In this document: in pieces, positions 9,037 through 18,287 of the stretch
Numbering within the stretch: position 1 is the stretch's first letter
Layout: each line of letters starts with the position of its first letter
NCBI RefSeq assembly: GCF_023499215.1
Contig: NZ_JAKHSK010000030.1
Location: 1-59,604 of the forward strand
Reading direction: 5' to 3'
Length of the DNA: 59,604 nucleotides
Source: Zunongwangia pacifica
Lineage (GTDB): Bacteria; Bacteroidota; Bacteroidia; Flavobacteriales; Flavobacteriaceae
Made by a program: the position numbers and the translations under genes
Notes under the pieces: model-generated
What the model saw: the letters and a program-made list of their open reading frames with translations, nothing else
Database searches by the model: none
Told to the model about the DNA's origin: nothing

Positions 9037-10224
9037 CTAAGCTTTGTTTTTTATTTTGTTTAAAACGTCAATTATAATGCCACAACCTTCTTCAATCTCT
9101 TCCATAGAAATTGTTAGTGGCGGGGTAATTCTTACAGCTCTTTTTTCGAATAAAAGCCAGAATAAAATTACTCCTTTTTCTTTACAATTTAAGATGATCT
9201 TATTGGCTATATCCTCAGAGGCCACAATAGCTGCAAGCATTAATCCTTTTCCTCTTACTTCTGAAATTAAAGGATGGACAAGCAATTCTCTGAAGCGTTT
9301 TTCTTTTTCTAAGGTTTCTGCCATTAATTCAGATTCCAGAATTGTTTTTAAGGTGGCATGACAGGCAGCTGCCACAAGTGGATTTCCGCCAAAAGTGGTA
9401 ATATGTCCCATTTTTGGATTATCTGAAAGCAAATCCATTAACGCTTCTGAGGCGACAAAAGCTCCAACAGGTAAACCGCCGCCCATTCCTTTGCCTATCG
9501 CCATGATATCTGGTACAACATTGTAATTTTCGAATCCGAATAATTTTCCGGTTCGTCCAAAACCAGGCTGAATTTCATCTAAAATCAGTAATGCGCCTAC
9601 TGCTGTACAGCGTGCTTTTACCTTTTTTAAATAATCATTTTCAGGCTGAATAAATCCGGCGCCACCCTGAATGGTTTCTAAAATAACCGCTGCGGTTTTT
9701 TCTGTAATTCGATTTAAATGATCCTCATTGTTAAATTCAATAAAATCGATGTCACCAATTAAAGGCCTAAAGGGTTTCTGCCGTTCTTCATAATTCATTA
9801 AACTTAAAGAACCCATAGTATTTCCGTGGTAGGCGTTTTTAGCCGCCAGGATTTCTGTTCTGCCGGTGGCACGTCGGGCTAATTTTAAAGCACCTTCAAT
9901 AGCTTCGGTACCGGAGTTTACCAGATAAACTTTGTTTAATGGATTAGGAAGGCTTTCCGCTAAAAGTTTTGAGAAATCTACAGCCGGAGCCTGCGCATAT
10001 TCCCCATACACCATAACATGCAGATATTTGTCGGCCTGCTTTTTTATAGCAGTGATTACCGCAGGATGGCAATGTCCTAAACTTGTAGCCGAAACACCGG
10101 CCACAAAATCAAGATGTTTTTGCCCGTCTGAAGTATAAATATAAGATCCCTTCGCATCGATAACTTCTAAACCTAAAGGATGGGGCGTTGTTTGTGCCTG
10201 ATATTTTAAAAAATCTTTATTCAA
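9037..10224 (-). CDS. class III (aspartate family) PLP-dependent aminotransferase
   Basis: A 395-residue fold-type I aminotransferase of the ornithine/acetylornithine/GABA group. PLP-binding residues are visible: NSGTEAIEGALKLARR (103-118) for the phosphate, LDEIQPGFGRTG with Asp216 pairing to the pyridine nitrogen, and GKGMGGGLPVGAF with the Schiff-base Lys near 245. Substrate specificity cannot be decided from sequence alone. No arginine or ornithine genes are nearby. The start overlaps the stop of the OstA-like gene by 8 bp, so they are probably translated from one message although no functional connection is obvious. Confidence 0.9.
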   Translation of the reverse strand: MNKDFLKYQAQTTPHPLGLEVIDAKGSYIYTSDGQKHLDFVAGVSATSLGHCHPAVITAIKKQADKYLHVMVYGEYAQAPAVDFSKLLAESLPNPLNKVYLVNSGTEAIEGALKLARRATGRTEILAAKNAYHGNTMGSLSLMNYEERQKPFRPLIGDIDFIEFNNEDHLNRITEKTAAVILETIQGGAGFIQPENDYLKKVKARCTAVGALLILDEIQPGFGRTGKLFGFENYNVVPDIMAIGKGMGGGLPVGAFVASEALMDLLSDNPKMGHITTFGGNPLVAAACHATLKTILESELMAETLEKEKRFRELLVHPLISEVRGKGLMLAAIVASEDIANKIILNCKEKGVILFWLLFEKRAVRITPPLTISMEEIEEGCGIIIDVLNKIKNKA

Positions 10225-12058
10225 TCTTAAGCGGAGCTTTTGGGGTTTCCAGACTATCTTTTTTGGTTTCAGGTGTTATTTTAGATTCTTTCCCTTCAGA
10301 TGGCGAAAAGGATGCGGGTTTTACCTGAACGCCCTGTGGAATCATCGATTGTACGCTGGGAATGCTATCCTGCACCTTATCTTTTAAGTCTTGCGGTTTT
10401 AACCTTGAGTTTTCATTTAACAGCATATCGCCTTCTTCACGTTCATCAAAGAAATCTTCGATTTGTTCGGGTAGTGGGATCCCCTCAATTTTTACGAGTT
10501 CAGGGAGCTCTTTACCTTTAAACAAATCTTGTTTTTTTTCTAATCTTTCGTCGCCACGCCAGTTAAAACCTTGCAGCGTTCGATTACTTTTTAATACTTG
10601 TTCTTCAGGTTTTAAAGTGCCATCGATAGCCTGATAATAATATACGTCCTCTATTTGGCGGTCTTTAAAAAAAACCTCGATTCTGCTTGATAGGGTTTTA
10701 TTAATTCCAATAAGGTCGTTATTTTCGGTTCGGCTGTAATATAATGTCTCTGTATTTTTATCGATATTCACTTTATAAAGCTCATTTTCTTCAAATAAGC
10801 CTATCAAGAACTGTCCTTTAATTTGATTGTAGCCATCAATACTATCTTTATTGATCAGAAAGGCATTGTTATATACTTTTAAACTATCCAACTGTTCGGT
10901 TTCTTTATTACTGATAATCTGAATTGTGTCCCCGGTCATCTGGTTTAGTCCGGACCATAGCACCGGATTTCTTTTTACGGAGGTTGCCGAATTTTCTCCC
11001 GGATTAATATTGATCAGTTTTGTAATTCCGGCTTGTTGGTTTACGTATATAGAATCACTTTTACCGCTCATATCACTCTTATACATTCTAACATCGTAGA
11101 ATCCGCGTAGAATCCGATTTTCAGGTTTACCGGTCACTAAGAGCGTATCACTATGAATAAATACCGAATCCTGATCCTGAAGGCTGGCTGCAACAGGCCA
11201 TTTTGTTATAATTACCGAATCTTTTTCCCGAAAAACTTCGGCATAATGGCCGGTTACTTTACTATTATTTGCGGTATCGATTACCTGAATATTATTGGTA
11301 GCCGAAGCAAAACTGGTATTACGATCAAAATAAAGGCTGTCGCCTAACACCGTTCGGTTATCGTAATCTATTCTTGAATTTTTTACAAAATAGCCGGTAT
11401 CACCCCGAGTGTCATAAAAGCCACGTTCGCAATAAACTGTACTTTCTTCTCCTTCTATAGTCGATGGGCCGTAAAGATAAGCGTGACCACTTTCAGAATA
11501 AAAATCGATATGATCTGAATTTACAATATAATCGGGATTGGTGATTTTTACATTTGATAAAAAGGTGTATTTATCTTCTTCAAAATAATACCTTCCTATG
11601 GTACTGGTAAGAACACTGGCGGTATCGGTAACTTTACCACCGCTTCTATAATAAGCTTCCTGTTTTATACGATCAAAAAATAAGGAGTCTGTTTCCAGGG
11701 TAGTTTGCGGGCGTTTCATTTTTACTTTTCCACTGGCAAAAGCAAATTGGGTGTTGCCGTTGTATTCAGCATAATCGCTATTCATGCTAACGGTATCTCC
11801 CTGTTTCATCCTTACCTCGCCATAAGCCTTAAAGAAATTGTCGTTTTCGTAAAATACTGCATTATTACACCACACTTCGATCCCCTGATGGATAAAATGA
11901 ACCTGGTTGGTTACTTTACTCATCACCAAAGCACCCGGATATCTTTCTTCATCGCGATATTGACGGTCGTTTTCATAATCGATTTTACGACCGTTCTCCT
12001 GCGCATTTGCAAAGCTTATGCTAAAAAGAAAAAGTAAGATATAGAGGTAATTTTTCAA
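10217..12058 (-). CDS. OstA-like (LptA-fold) envelope protein
   Basis: A 613-residue exported protein. Residues 1-19 form a signal peptide ending in FANAQ. The N-terminal 300 residues contain repeating beta strands typical of the OstA/LptA jelly-roll, with alternating phrases such as AYGEVRMKQGDTVSMNSDYAEYNG and FASGKVKMKRPQTTLETDSLFFD. Known LptA proteins bridge the periplasm and carry lipopolysaccharide; by homology this protein probably takes part in LPS transport or assembly in Bacteroidota. The C-terminal 100 residues are Pro/Glu/Lys-rich and look disordered. It is divergent from the ferritin-like pair. Confidence 0.85.
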   Translation of the reverse strand: MKNYLYILLFLFSISFANAQENGRKIDYENDRQYRDEERYPGALVMSKVTNQVHFIHQGIEVWCNNAVFYENDNFFKAYGEVRMKQGDTVSMNSDYAEYNGNTQFAFASGKVKMKRPQTTLETDSLFFDRIKQEAYYRSGGKVTDTASVLTSTIGRYYFEEDKYTFLSNVKITNPDYIVNSDHIDFYSESGHAYLYGPSTIEGEESTVYCERGFYDTRGDTGYFVKNSRIDYDNRTVLGDSLYFDRNTSFASATNNIQVIDTANNSKVTGHYAEVFREKDSVIITKWPVAASLQDQDSVFIHSDTLLVTGKPENRILRGFYDVRMYKSDMSGKSDSIYVNQQAGITKLININPGENSATSVKRNPVLWSGLNQMTGDTIQIISNKETEQLDSLKVYNNAFLINKDSIDGYNQIKGQFLIGLFEENELYKVNIDKNTETLYYSRTENNDLIGINKTLSSRIEVFFKDRQIEDVYYYQAIDGTLKPEEQVLKSNRTLQGFNWRGDERLEKKQDLFKGKELPELVKIEGIPLPEQIEDFFDEREEGDMLLNENSRLKPQDLKDKVQDSIPSVQSMIPQGVQVKPASFSPSEGKESKITPETKKDSLETPKAPLKIE

Positions 12059-12320
12059 GATTCTAAAATTTGTGCAAAAATAGCGAAAATGATTGGATCA
12101 GCTGAAACAAGGTTTTTAATTATGATAACGTTGTAAATTGAGAATATTTTAAATTTTAGACCTCAACAATGATAAATTATTTCTTAATAGATAATAAATG
12201 TTTCTAAAAATTGTGAATAATTAAGTTTTTAAGGACTGCTTTAATAAAAGATTAACGATTAAATGAAAACCAAAGGGGATTTCCCTGCGTAAGTTTAATA
12301 TAAACTAATAAAATTTAATT
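12059..12320. other. 262-bp AT-rich divergent intergenic region
   Basis: Lies between the OstA-like gene (minus) and the ferritin-like gene (plus), so it must hold promoters for both. I see TAAGTTTA near 12291, close to the TAnnTTTG box, and a short GGGGATTTCCC inverted repeat near 12276. No complete consensus promoter or small gene is visible. Confidence 0.4.
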
Positions 12321-13106
12321 ATGAAAAAACCAGTTGTTAAGTTGGAATTTGATGATAAAAAGGGTCAGGGAAATTCCAGAAGAAGATTTATTAAAATGGG
12401 CGGTTTGGCATTTGCGGGCTCAACTTTGTTGTACGCATGTAGTGAAGATGATGATTTTAATCCCGGAATGCAACCTGAACCGGAACCTGAGCCTGAGCCT
12501 GAGCCAGAAGTTTTTGATTTAGGAAGTGGAGATTTAGGAATTTTAAATTATGCTTATGCTTTAGAACAACTCGAAGCTGCTTTTTATACAGCGGTAAGAA
12601 CAGGCAATTACTATGCCGGTGCTCCAGATGAAGAAAAAGAATTATTCGATGATTTATATAATCACGAGGTGATTCACAGAGAGTTTTTTAGAACCGCAAT
12701 AGCGGCGGCAACTGCGGATAATCCTGATGCCATGTTACCAGATCTGGAATTTAATTTAGAAGGAGCAGGTATAGATATTAATAATCGGGATAGTGTTCTT
12801 CAGACAGCAAAACTACTGGAAGATACAGGGGTTAGTGCTTATAATGGAGCTGGAGACCGTATTGAAACGGCAGCTTATTTAGTAATTGCAGGTAAAATAG
12901 TTTCTGTAGAAGCTAGACATGCCTCGGCAATTAGATCTCTACTTAATCCAGATTCAGCTGATTTTGCGGGAGATGATGTGATTGATGTGAATGGATTAGA
13001 TCCAGCTGCAGATCCAGGAGATATCTATAATGCAGTTGTAGATCTTGGTGTAGTTGCCACTCCATTTACAGCCAATAATTTACCTGCTCCACAACACGAA
13101 TCATAG
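12321..13106 (+). CDS. Tat-exported ferritin-like lipoprotein
   Basis: A 261-residue protein of the ferritin-like (Ferritin_2) group. Residues 19-25 (SRRRFIK) form a twin-arginine motif, followed by a hydrophobic stretch and a lipobox LLYAC with Cys40. A Pro-Glu linker of about 12 residues follows. The four-helix part keeps candidate metal ligands: LEQLEAAFY, NHEVIHREFF, LLEDTGVSAY and SVEARHASAI. Such E, ExxH, E, ExxH sets bind a di-metal site in ferritin-like proteins. Role is inferred as iron or oxidant handling outside the cytoplasm. It is followed after 28 bp by a paralogue, so the two were probably duplicated and are co-expressed. Confidence 0.88.
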   Translation: MKKPVVKLEFDDKKGQGNSRRRFIKMGGLAFAGSTLLYACSEDDDFNPGMQPEPEPEPEPEPEVFDLGSGDLGILNYAYALEQLEAAFYTAVRTGNYYAGAPDEEKELFDDLYNHEVIHREFFRTAIAAATADNPDAMLPDLEFNLEGAGIDINNRDSVLQTAKLLEDTGVSAYNGAGDRIETAAYLVIAGKIVSVEARHASAIRSLLNPDSADFAGDDVIDVNGLDPAADPGDIYNAVVDLGVVATPFTANNLPAPQHES

Positions 13107-13134
13107 AAACTACTAACTTAAAACGAAAAAAATT

Positions 13135-13980
13135 ATGAGTATTATAAAGATGTTAGATGAATTTTCTTCTGAAAATTTAATGAATAAAAAATCATCCAGA
13201 AGAGATATGTTTGGAACATTAAGTTCTTTTGGTAAAAAAGCCGCTATCGCCGCGGTACCTTTTGGACTTGCTACCAATAAAGCGAAAGCAGCTGCTTTTC
13301 AGGATAGTGGGAATAGTGCAGTAGATGCTTTACAATTGGCATTGACACTAGAGTATCTTGAAGCTGAATTTTATATGATGGCATTAGAATCTGATGTTTT
13401 AGAAGGAGGATCCAGATCTGAAATTGCTTTTATGCAAATATCAAAACATGAATCTGCTCATGTAGATTTTTTAATTAGTGGTTTAGAAGGTGCTGGAGTA
13501 GAACCTGTTGCCAAACCAACTTTCGATTTTACCGCTGGAGGTTCTTTTGATCCTTTTAATGATGGTGATACTTCTATGGAGGTTTCCAGAGCTCAAATGC
13601 TGGCTTTAGCACAGGCGTTTGAAGATACCGGAGTAAGAGCCTATAAAGGGCAGGCAGCTAATTTGATGGGAACAGCATTTTTGGAGCCAGCACTTCAAAT
13701 TCATTCTGTAGAAGCGAAACATGCTTCAGAAATTAGAAGAATTAGAGGGCTAAAAGGTTGGATTACCGGAAATCAAAGAGGTGATGGTATGCCAGAAGCT
13801 ACTCAGGATGTTTATAATGGGGAAGAAGTAACTATGCAGGCAGATATAGACTTAGTAGGATATGATTATGGAGATTCGCCTCTTGTAGGAGATAAAACAG
13901 TGGCGGTGACTCAGGCTTTTGATGAGCCAATGAGCGGAGAAACAGCAAGTACTATTGCGGGACTATTTATAGTAAGCTAG
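13135..13980 (+). CDS. Tat-exported ferritin-like protein
   Basis: A 281-residue paralogue of the upstream gene. The N-terminus carries SRRDMFG (21-27), a twin-arginine type motif, then a moderately hydrophobic segment ending in a probable signal peptidase I site AKA-A near 50-53; there is no lipobox, so this copy should be soluble in the periplasm. Candidate metal ligands are LEYLEAEFY, SKHESAHVDF, AFEDTGVRAY and SVEAKHASEI, matching the first protein position by position. The C-terminal 60 residues (after GWITGN) have no counterpart I recognise. A terminator follows at 14034. Function is inferred from fold only. Confidence 0.88.
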   Translation: MSIIKMLDEFSSENLMNKKSSRRDMFGTLSSFGKKAAIAAVPFGLATNKAKAAAFQDSGNSAVDALQLALTLEYLEAEFYMMALESDVLEGGSRSEIAFMQISKHESAHVDFLISGLEGAGVEPVAKPTFDFTAGGSFDPFNDGDTSMEVSRAQMLALAQAFEDTGVRAYKGQAANLMGTAFLEPALQIHSVEAKHASEIRRIRGLKGWITGNQRGDGMPEATQDVYNGEEVTMQADIDLVGYDYGDSPLVGDKTVAVTQAFDEPMSGETASTIAGLFIVS

Positions 13981-14033
13981 ACATACCTTCAGGTAGTTTT
14001 CCCTTTATTACTTTCCATGAAAAGTAAGAAAAT

Positions 14034-14063
14034 AAAAAAGGCTGTTGAAAAACGGCCTTTTTT
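14034..14063. terminator. bidirectional terminator
   Basis: AAAAAAGGC(T)GTT and AAC(G)GCCTTTTTT form a stem with loop GAAA, A-rich on the left and T-rich on the right. It sits between the convergent ferritin-like gene and purA and can serve both. Confidence 0.85.
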
Positions 14064-14088
14064 AATATCAAAAATCGATAATTTCGAT

Positions 14089-15363
14089 CTATTTTCTAGT
14101 AATTGTCTGAGTCCTATCTGGCCCTACCGAAACTACCGAAATAGGTACGTTTAGTTCTTTTTCTAAAAAGTCTACGTAATCGTTAAACTCTTTTGGAAGT
14201 TGTGAAGCTTCAGTCATTCCTGTAAGATCTGCAGACCATCCTTTTAATTCGGTATAAACAGGCGATACATTTTGCTCTTCAATATTATAAGGAAGATGTT
14301 TTATCTCTTCTCCACGATATTTATAAGAAGTACAAACTTTTAAAGTGTCAAAACCACTTAAAACATCACCTTTCATCATGATAAGCTGAGTGATCCCGTT
14401 AACCTGTACGGCATATTTAAGCGCTACTAAATCCAGCCAGCCACATCTTCTTGGTCTACCTGTAGTTGCTCCAAATTCGTTACCAACTCTTCCCATGGTT
14501 TTACCGTCTTCGTCAAAAAGCTCGGTAGGGAATGGCCCGCTACCTACACGTGTGGTATACGCTTTAAAAATACCAAAAGCTTCGCCAATTTGCCTAGGAG
14601 ATACTCCAAGCCCGGTACATGCCCCGGCAGCAGTAGTATTTGAGGAAGTTACAAATGGATAAGTACCAAAATCGATATCTAAAAGCGATCCCTGTGCACC
14701 TTCAGCAAGAATAGTTTTACCTTCAGCCTGGGCTTGTTGTAAATATTCTTCACTATCAATAAATTGAAGTGATTTTAAGGTTTTAACCGCTTCAAAGAAT
14801 TCTTTCTCTAATTCACTAAGATCGTATTGCACATCTGCATCGTAAAAATCGATCATCTTTACATGCTTATCCGCAAGACTTTGGTAACGTTCTTTCCAGT
14901 CATCTAATTCTAAATCACCAACTCTAATTCCGTTTCTTCCGGTTTTGTCCATATACGTAGGACCAATTCCTTTAAGGGTAGAACCAATTTTGGCTTTACC
15001 TTTAGAAGCTTCAGAAGCTGCATCCAATAATCGATGCGTAGGTAAGATTAAATGTGCTTTTCTGGAAATTAATAATCTGCTTTTATAATCTACATGATGT
15101 TTTGCCAGATTATCTAATTCTCTTTTAAAAATTACAGGATCGATCACTACTCCGTTACCCACAAGGTTTACGGTATTTTCGTGAAAAATTCCTGAAGGAA
15201 TGGTGTGTAATACGTGTTTTTGCCCATCGAATTCTAGCGTATGTCCTGCATTTGGACCACCCTGAAAACGAGCAATAATATCATATTTAGAGGTAAATAC
15301 GTCGACAATTTTTCCTTTGCCTTCGTCACCCCATTGAAGCCCGAGTAGTAAATCTACCGCCAT
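14089..15363 (-). CDS. purA: adenylosuccinate synthetase
   Basis: Joins IMP and aspartate with GTP hydrolysis to make adenylosuccinate, the first committed step to AMP. The 424-residue length is normal. The N-terminal loop QWGDEGKGK (10-18) binds GTP; GGPNAGHT, GSTLKGIGPTYMDK, EGAQGSLLDIDFGTYPFVTSSN and the C-terminal SVGPDRTQTI are family signatures. It is the last gene of a minus-strand unit spoT-fur-purA, with 11 bp after the Fur-family gene. Linkage of an IMP-consuming enzyme to the (p)ppGpp enzyme may be meaningful, since PurA is inhibited by ppGpp in other bacteria. Confidence 0.97.
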   Translation of the reverse strand: MAVDLLLGLQWGDEGKGKIVDVFTSKYDIIARFQGGPNAGHTLEFDGQKHVLHTIPSGIFHENTVNLVGNGVVIDPVIFKRELDNLAKHHVDYKSRLLISRKAHLILPTHRLLDAASEASKGKAKIGSTLKGIGPTYMDKTGRNGIRVGDLELDDWKERYQSLADKHVKMIDFYDADVQYDLSELEKEFFEAVKTLKSLQFIDSEEYLQQAQAEGKTILAEGAQGSLLDIDFGTYPFVTSSNTTAAGACTGLGVSPRQIGEAFGIFKAYTTRVGSGPFPTELFDEDGKTMGRVGNEFGATTGRPRRCGWLDLVALKYAVQVNGITQLIMMKGDVLSGFDTLKVCTSYKYRGEEIKHLPYNIEEQNVSPVYTELKGWSADLTGMTEASQLPKEFNDYVDFLEKELNVPISVVSVGPDRTQTITRK

Positions 15364-15374
15364 GAAAATTATAC

Positions 15375-15830
15375 TTAATTAGTTGATTTTTTAATGCCGT
15401 AAAAATATAAAGAATGTTTGTTTATTTCGATATCGAACACTTCTTCTATGGTTTGTTTAATAGATTGAATTCTAGGATCGCAAAACTCGATCACCTCGCC
15501 GGTATCGGTAAGAATGATATGGTCGTGCTGCCTGTCGAAATAGGATTTTTCGTATTGTGCCTGATTTTGCCCAAATTGATGCTTACGTACCAGGCCACAT
15601 TCTAATAATAATTCGATGGTATTGTATAATGTAGCACGGCTAACGCGATACTTTTTATTTTTCATTTTGATATATAAAGATTCGATATCAAAATGTTCAT
15701 CATTATCATAGATCTCCTGTAAAATAGCAAAACGTTCAGGGGTTTTTCGGTGCCCTTTATCTTCTAAAAACTTGGTGAATACGTTTTTAACTACTGCCTG
15801 GTCGTTCTTATTTACAACTTTTTTACTCAT
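15375..15830 (-). CDS. Fur/PerR-family transcriptional regulator
   Basis: A 151-residue metal-responsive DNA-binding regulator. The N-terminal winged helix includes [16 protein letters not shown] and [20 protein letters not shown] (recognition helix). The dimerisation domain keeps [18 protein letters not shown] with candidate metal-binding His and Glu. The CxxC pairs of the structural zinc site of many Fur and PerR proteins are absent. Whether it senses iron, zinc or peroxide cannot be decided. It sits between spoT (30 bp gap) and purA (11 bp gap). A -7 box on the minus strand at 15848-15855 could give it a separate transcript. Confidence 0.92.
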   Translation of the reverse strand: MSKKVVNKNDQAVVKNVFTKFLEDKGHRKTPERFAILQEIYDNDEHFDIESLYIKMKNKKYRVSRATLYNTIELLLECGLVRKHQFGQNQAQYEKSYFDRQHDHIILTDTGEVIEFCDPRIQSIKQTIEEVFDIEINKHSLYFYGIKKSTN

Positions 15831-15847
15831 AATTTTTTACTGCCGCA

Positions 15848-15855
15848 CAAAGGTA
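15848..15855 (-). promoter_or_regulatory. possible -7 box for the Fur-family gene
   Basis: On the minus strand this reads TACCTTTG, matching TAnnTTTG, 18 bp before the start codon. No TTG is found at the expected -33 distance, which would lie inside the 3' end of spoT. Weak internal promoter candidate. Confidence 0.35.
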
Positions 15856-15860
15856 TGCGA

Positions 15861-18071
15861 TTATTCACGGGTAACCTTATCTATGCCGTTAATTTTTTTA
15901 AGTCTATTTATAATTTTGGTCAAAATATCATTGTTTTTAACCACCACGGTAATACGGCCGCTAAAAATTCCGTCGTCACTTTCAAAATTAATATTCTTCA
16001 TATTTACATGCATGTTACTCGAAATTTCCCGGGTTACATCGCTAACAAGACCAATATTATCTATTCCGTTTAGTTTAATTACTGCTTTGAAGTCCTGCTG
16101 AGAACTATCTACCCATTTTGCCTGAATAATGCGATACGCATAATTACTTTGTAATTGTATGGCATTGGGGCAATCGACCTTATGTACCTTGATTCCTTCA
16201 TTTACCGTTACAAAGCCAAAAACATCATCTCCTGGGATAGGATTACAGCAATTGGCAAGTTTGTATCCCAGCTCGTCTTCTTCTTTTCCAAAAACTAACT
16301 GATCGTAATTTGCGGTAATTTCGTCTTTATTAAGATCGTGATTAACTTCTGGCTTTTTACTTATTTTTCGTTTAATATAACTAACCAGTGCATTGCTTCT
16401 GGAGGCTGCGAATTCTTTTAGGGCCTGGTTATCAATTTTTCCAATACCTACGCGATAAAATAAATCCAGACTTGTTTTTAGATGAAAATGGACTACAAGT
16501 TCATTTACCGTTTTCTCGCTAAATGGAATTTTTTGTGCTCTTAATTTTCTGGTTAAAACTGCTTTTCCCTCTTCGGCAATTTGCTTTTTCTCTTCTTTTA
16601 AAGACGATTTTATTTTGGCCCTTGCTCTTGCGGTAGTAGCATAATCCAGCCAGTTGATATTTGGTTTAGCACTATCTGAGGTAATAATTTCTACCTGATC
16701 ACCACTCTTTAACACATGACTTAGCGGAACCAATTTATTGTTTACACGTGCTCCACGGGTGTGAGCTCCAATTTCAGTATGAATACTGAACGCAAAATCG
16801 AGTGGGGTAGAACCTTTTGGCAGGGATTTTAAATCTCCCTGGGGTGTAAACACAAATATTTCTTTAGAGTATAAATTGAGTTTAAATTGCTCTACAAAAT
16901 CCACGGCGTTTACCGTAGGGTTTTCTAAAACTTCCTGTAGTCGGTTTAACCATTCTTCGATACCCTGTTCTTCTTTTTCGTCGGCATTTTTATATTTATA
17001 ATGCGCGGCATAACCTTTTTCGGCAATTTCGTGCATTCGCTCGCTACGAATCTGTACTTCTACCCAACGACCTTTTGGCCCCATTACGGTAATGTGCAAA
17101 GCTTCATATCCCGTAGATTTAGGGGAAGAAATCCAATCGCGTAAACGGGTAGGGTTTGGTCTAAAATGATCGGTTACGACCGAGTAGATTTTCCAGGCCA
17201 GGAACTTCTCGTTAGCCTGATCACTTTTATAGATAATACGGATCGCAAATTTGTCGTAAACTTCATCAAAACTGATGTTTTGTGCATTCATTTTACGACG
17301 GATCGAAAAGATGGATTTTGGTCGTCCTTTTATTTCGTAGTCAAGATTTTCTTTATCTAAAGAATCCTGAATGACTCTGGAAAACTCATTGATATAAGCA
17401 TCCTGTTCTTCTTTGCTTTCCTTTATCTTGGTTAAAATATCCTGGTAAACTTCTGGTTCGGTATATTTTAGGCCAAGATCTTCAAGTTCCGTTTTTACGT
17501 TGTAAAGTCCAATTCTATGGGCTAAAGGAGCATAGATATAAAGTGTTTCTGAAGCAATTTTTAACTGCTTATCCCTACGCATGGCATCCATTGTTTGCAT
17601 ATTGTGCAAACGGTCTGCAATTTTGATGATAATTACCCGAATATCATCATTTAGCGTGAGCAGCATTTTTCTGAAATTCTCGGCTTGTAGAGAAACATCT
17701 TTATCTTTTTTAAGACTTGAAATTTTTGTGAGTCCGTCTACGATTTTAGCAACGGTTTCCCCAAACATTCTTTCCAGATCATCCAGAGTGTAAGAGGTGT
17801 CTTCTACAACATCATGAAGTAGGGCAGCGGCAATAGAGGTGGCATCCAGACCGATTTCTGAAGCCACGATTTTTGCCACCGCAATGGGGTGGAAAATATA
17901 TGCCTCGCCAGATTTTCGACGCTGATCTTTATGCGCGTCAACAGCCGTATCAAACGCCGATCTAATGAGTTTTTTATCCTCATCGGTTAAGGTTTGATAG
18001 CTAATCCTTAGCAGTTCTTTGTACTGCTGTGCGATTTCTTTGTTTTCTTTTTCTATAGCTGCCTCTGTCAT
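15861..18071 (-). CDS. spoT: bifunctional (p)ppGpp synthetase/hydrolase
   Basis: A 736-residue RelA/SpoT enzyme that makes and degrades the alarmone (p)ppGpp. Domain order: HD hydrolase domain with FHPIAVAKIV and ALLHDVVEDT (His-Asp at 86-87); synthetase domain with YDKFAIRIIY, DWISSPKSTGYEALHITV and VEVQIRSERMHEIAEKGYAAH; TGS domain with EIFVFTPQGDLKSLPKGSTPLDFAF; zinc-finger-like CCNPIPGDDVFGFV; and a C-terminal ACT domain. Both catalytic domains appear intact by motif. It is first in the unit with the Fur-family gene and purA. Its upstream gap carries a 7-bp periodic repeat. Confidence 0.96.
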   Translation of the reverse strand: MTEAAIEKENKEIAQQYKELLRISYQTLTDEDKKLIRSAFDTAVDAHKDQRRKSGEAYIFHPIAVAKIVASEIGLDATSIAAALLHDVVEDTSYTLDDLERMFGETVAKIVDGLTKISSLKKDKDVSLQAENFRKMLLTLNDDIRVIIIKIADRLHNMQTMDAMRRDKQLKIASETLYIYAPLAHRIGLYNVKTELEDLGLKYTEPEVYQDILTKIKESKEEQDAYINEFSRVIQDSLDKENLDYEIKGRPKSIFSIRRKMNAQNISFDEVYDKFAIRIIYKSDQANEKFLAWKIYSVVTDHFRPNPTRLRDWISSPKSTGYEALHITVMGPKGRWVEVQIRSERMHEIAEKGYAAHYKYKNADEKEEQGIEEWLNRLQEVLENPTVNAVDFVEQFKLNLYSKEIFVFTPQGDLKSLPKGSTPLDFAFSIHTEIGAHTRGARVNNKLVPLSHVLKSGDQVEIITSDSAKPNINWLDYATTARARAKIKSSLKEEKKQIAEEGKAVLTRKLRAQKIPFSEKTVNELVVHFHLKTSLDLFYRVGIGKIDNQALKEFAASRSNALVSYIKRKISKKPEVNHDLNKDEITANYDQLVFGKEEDELGYKLANCCNPIPGDDVFGFVTVNEGIKVHKVDCPNAIQLQSNYAYRIIQAKWVDSSQQDFKAVIKLNGIDNIGLVSDVTREISSNMHVNMKNINFESDDGIFSGRITVVVKNNDILTKIINRLKKINGIDKVTRE

Positions 18072-18083
18072 ATTTTAAAAATA

Positions 18084-18132
18084 CATAAACAAATTTCAAT
18101 AAACAACGCTCAATTAGCAATAAACAATAATC
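18084..18132. repeat. degenerate heptamer array upstream of spoT
   Basis: Seven consecutive 7-bp units read on the plus strand: CATAAAC, AAATTTC, AATAAAC, AACGCTC, AATTAGC, AATAAAC, AATAATC. Consensus is AATnnnC. The same kind of periodicity occurs, in the opposite orientation, at 56794-56842 and 57165-57192. Starts 13 bp from the spoT start codon. Confidence 0.65.
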
Positions 18133-18238
18133 ATTTAAAAAAGATCACTCTAAAACATCGAATATCGATATTCAGTTTCTAGCTTCTTTTAAATTCAATG
18201 TTTGTCAATTAAATCGAGCTATTTTTCTCTGGTATTTT

Positions 18239-18280
18239 TATCTAGGATCTATCGTCTAACATCTAATATCTAGTATCTAA
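18239..18280. repeat. degenerate heptamer array (TATCTAA type)
   Basis: Six consecutive 7-bp units: TATCTAG, GATCTAT, CGTCTAA, CATCTAA, TATCTAG, TATCTAA. Lies just beyond the stop of the M48 protease gene at 18288 (minus strand), in its 3' region. Confidence 0.65.
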
Positions 18281-18287
18281 TCGAACC

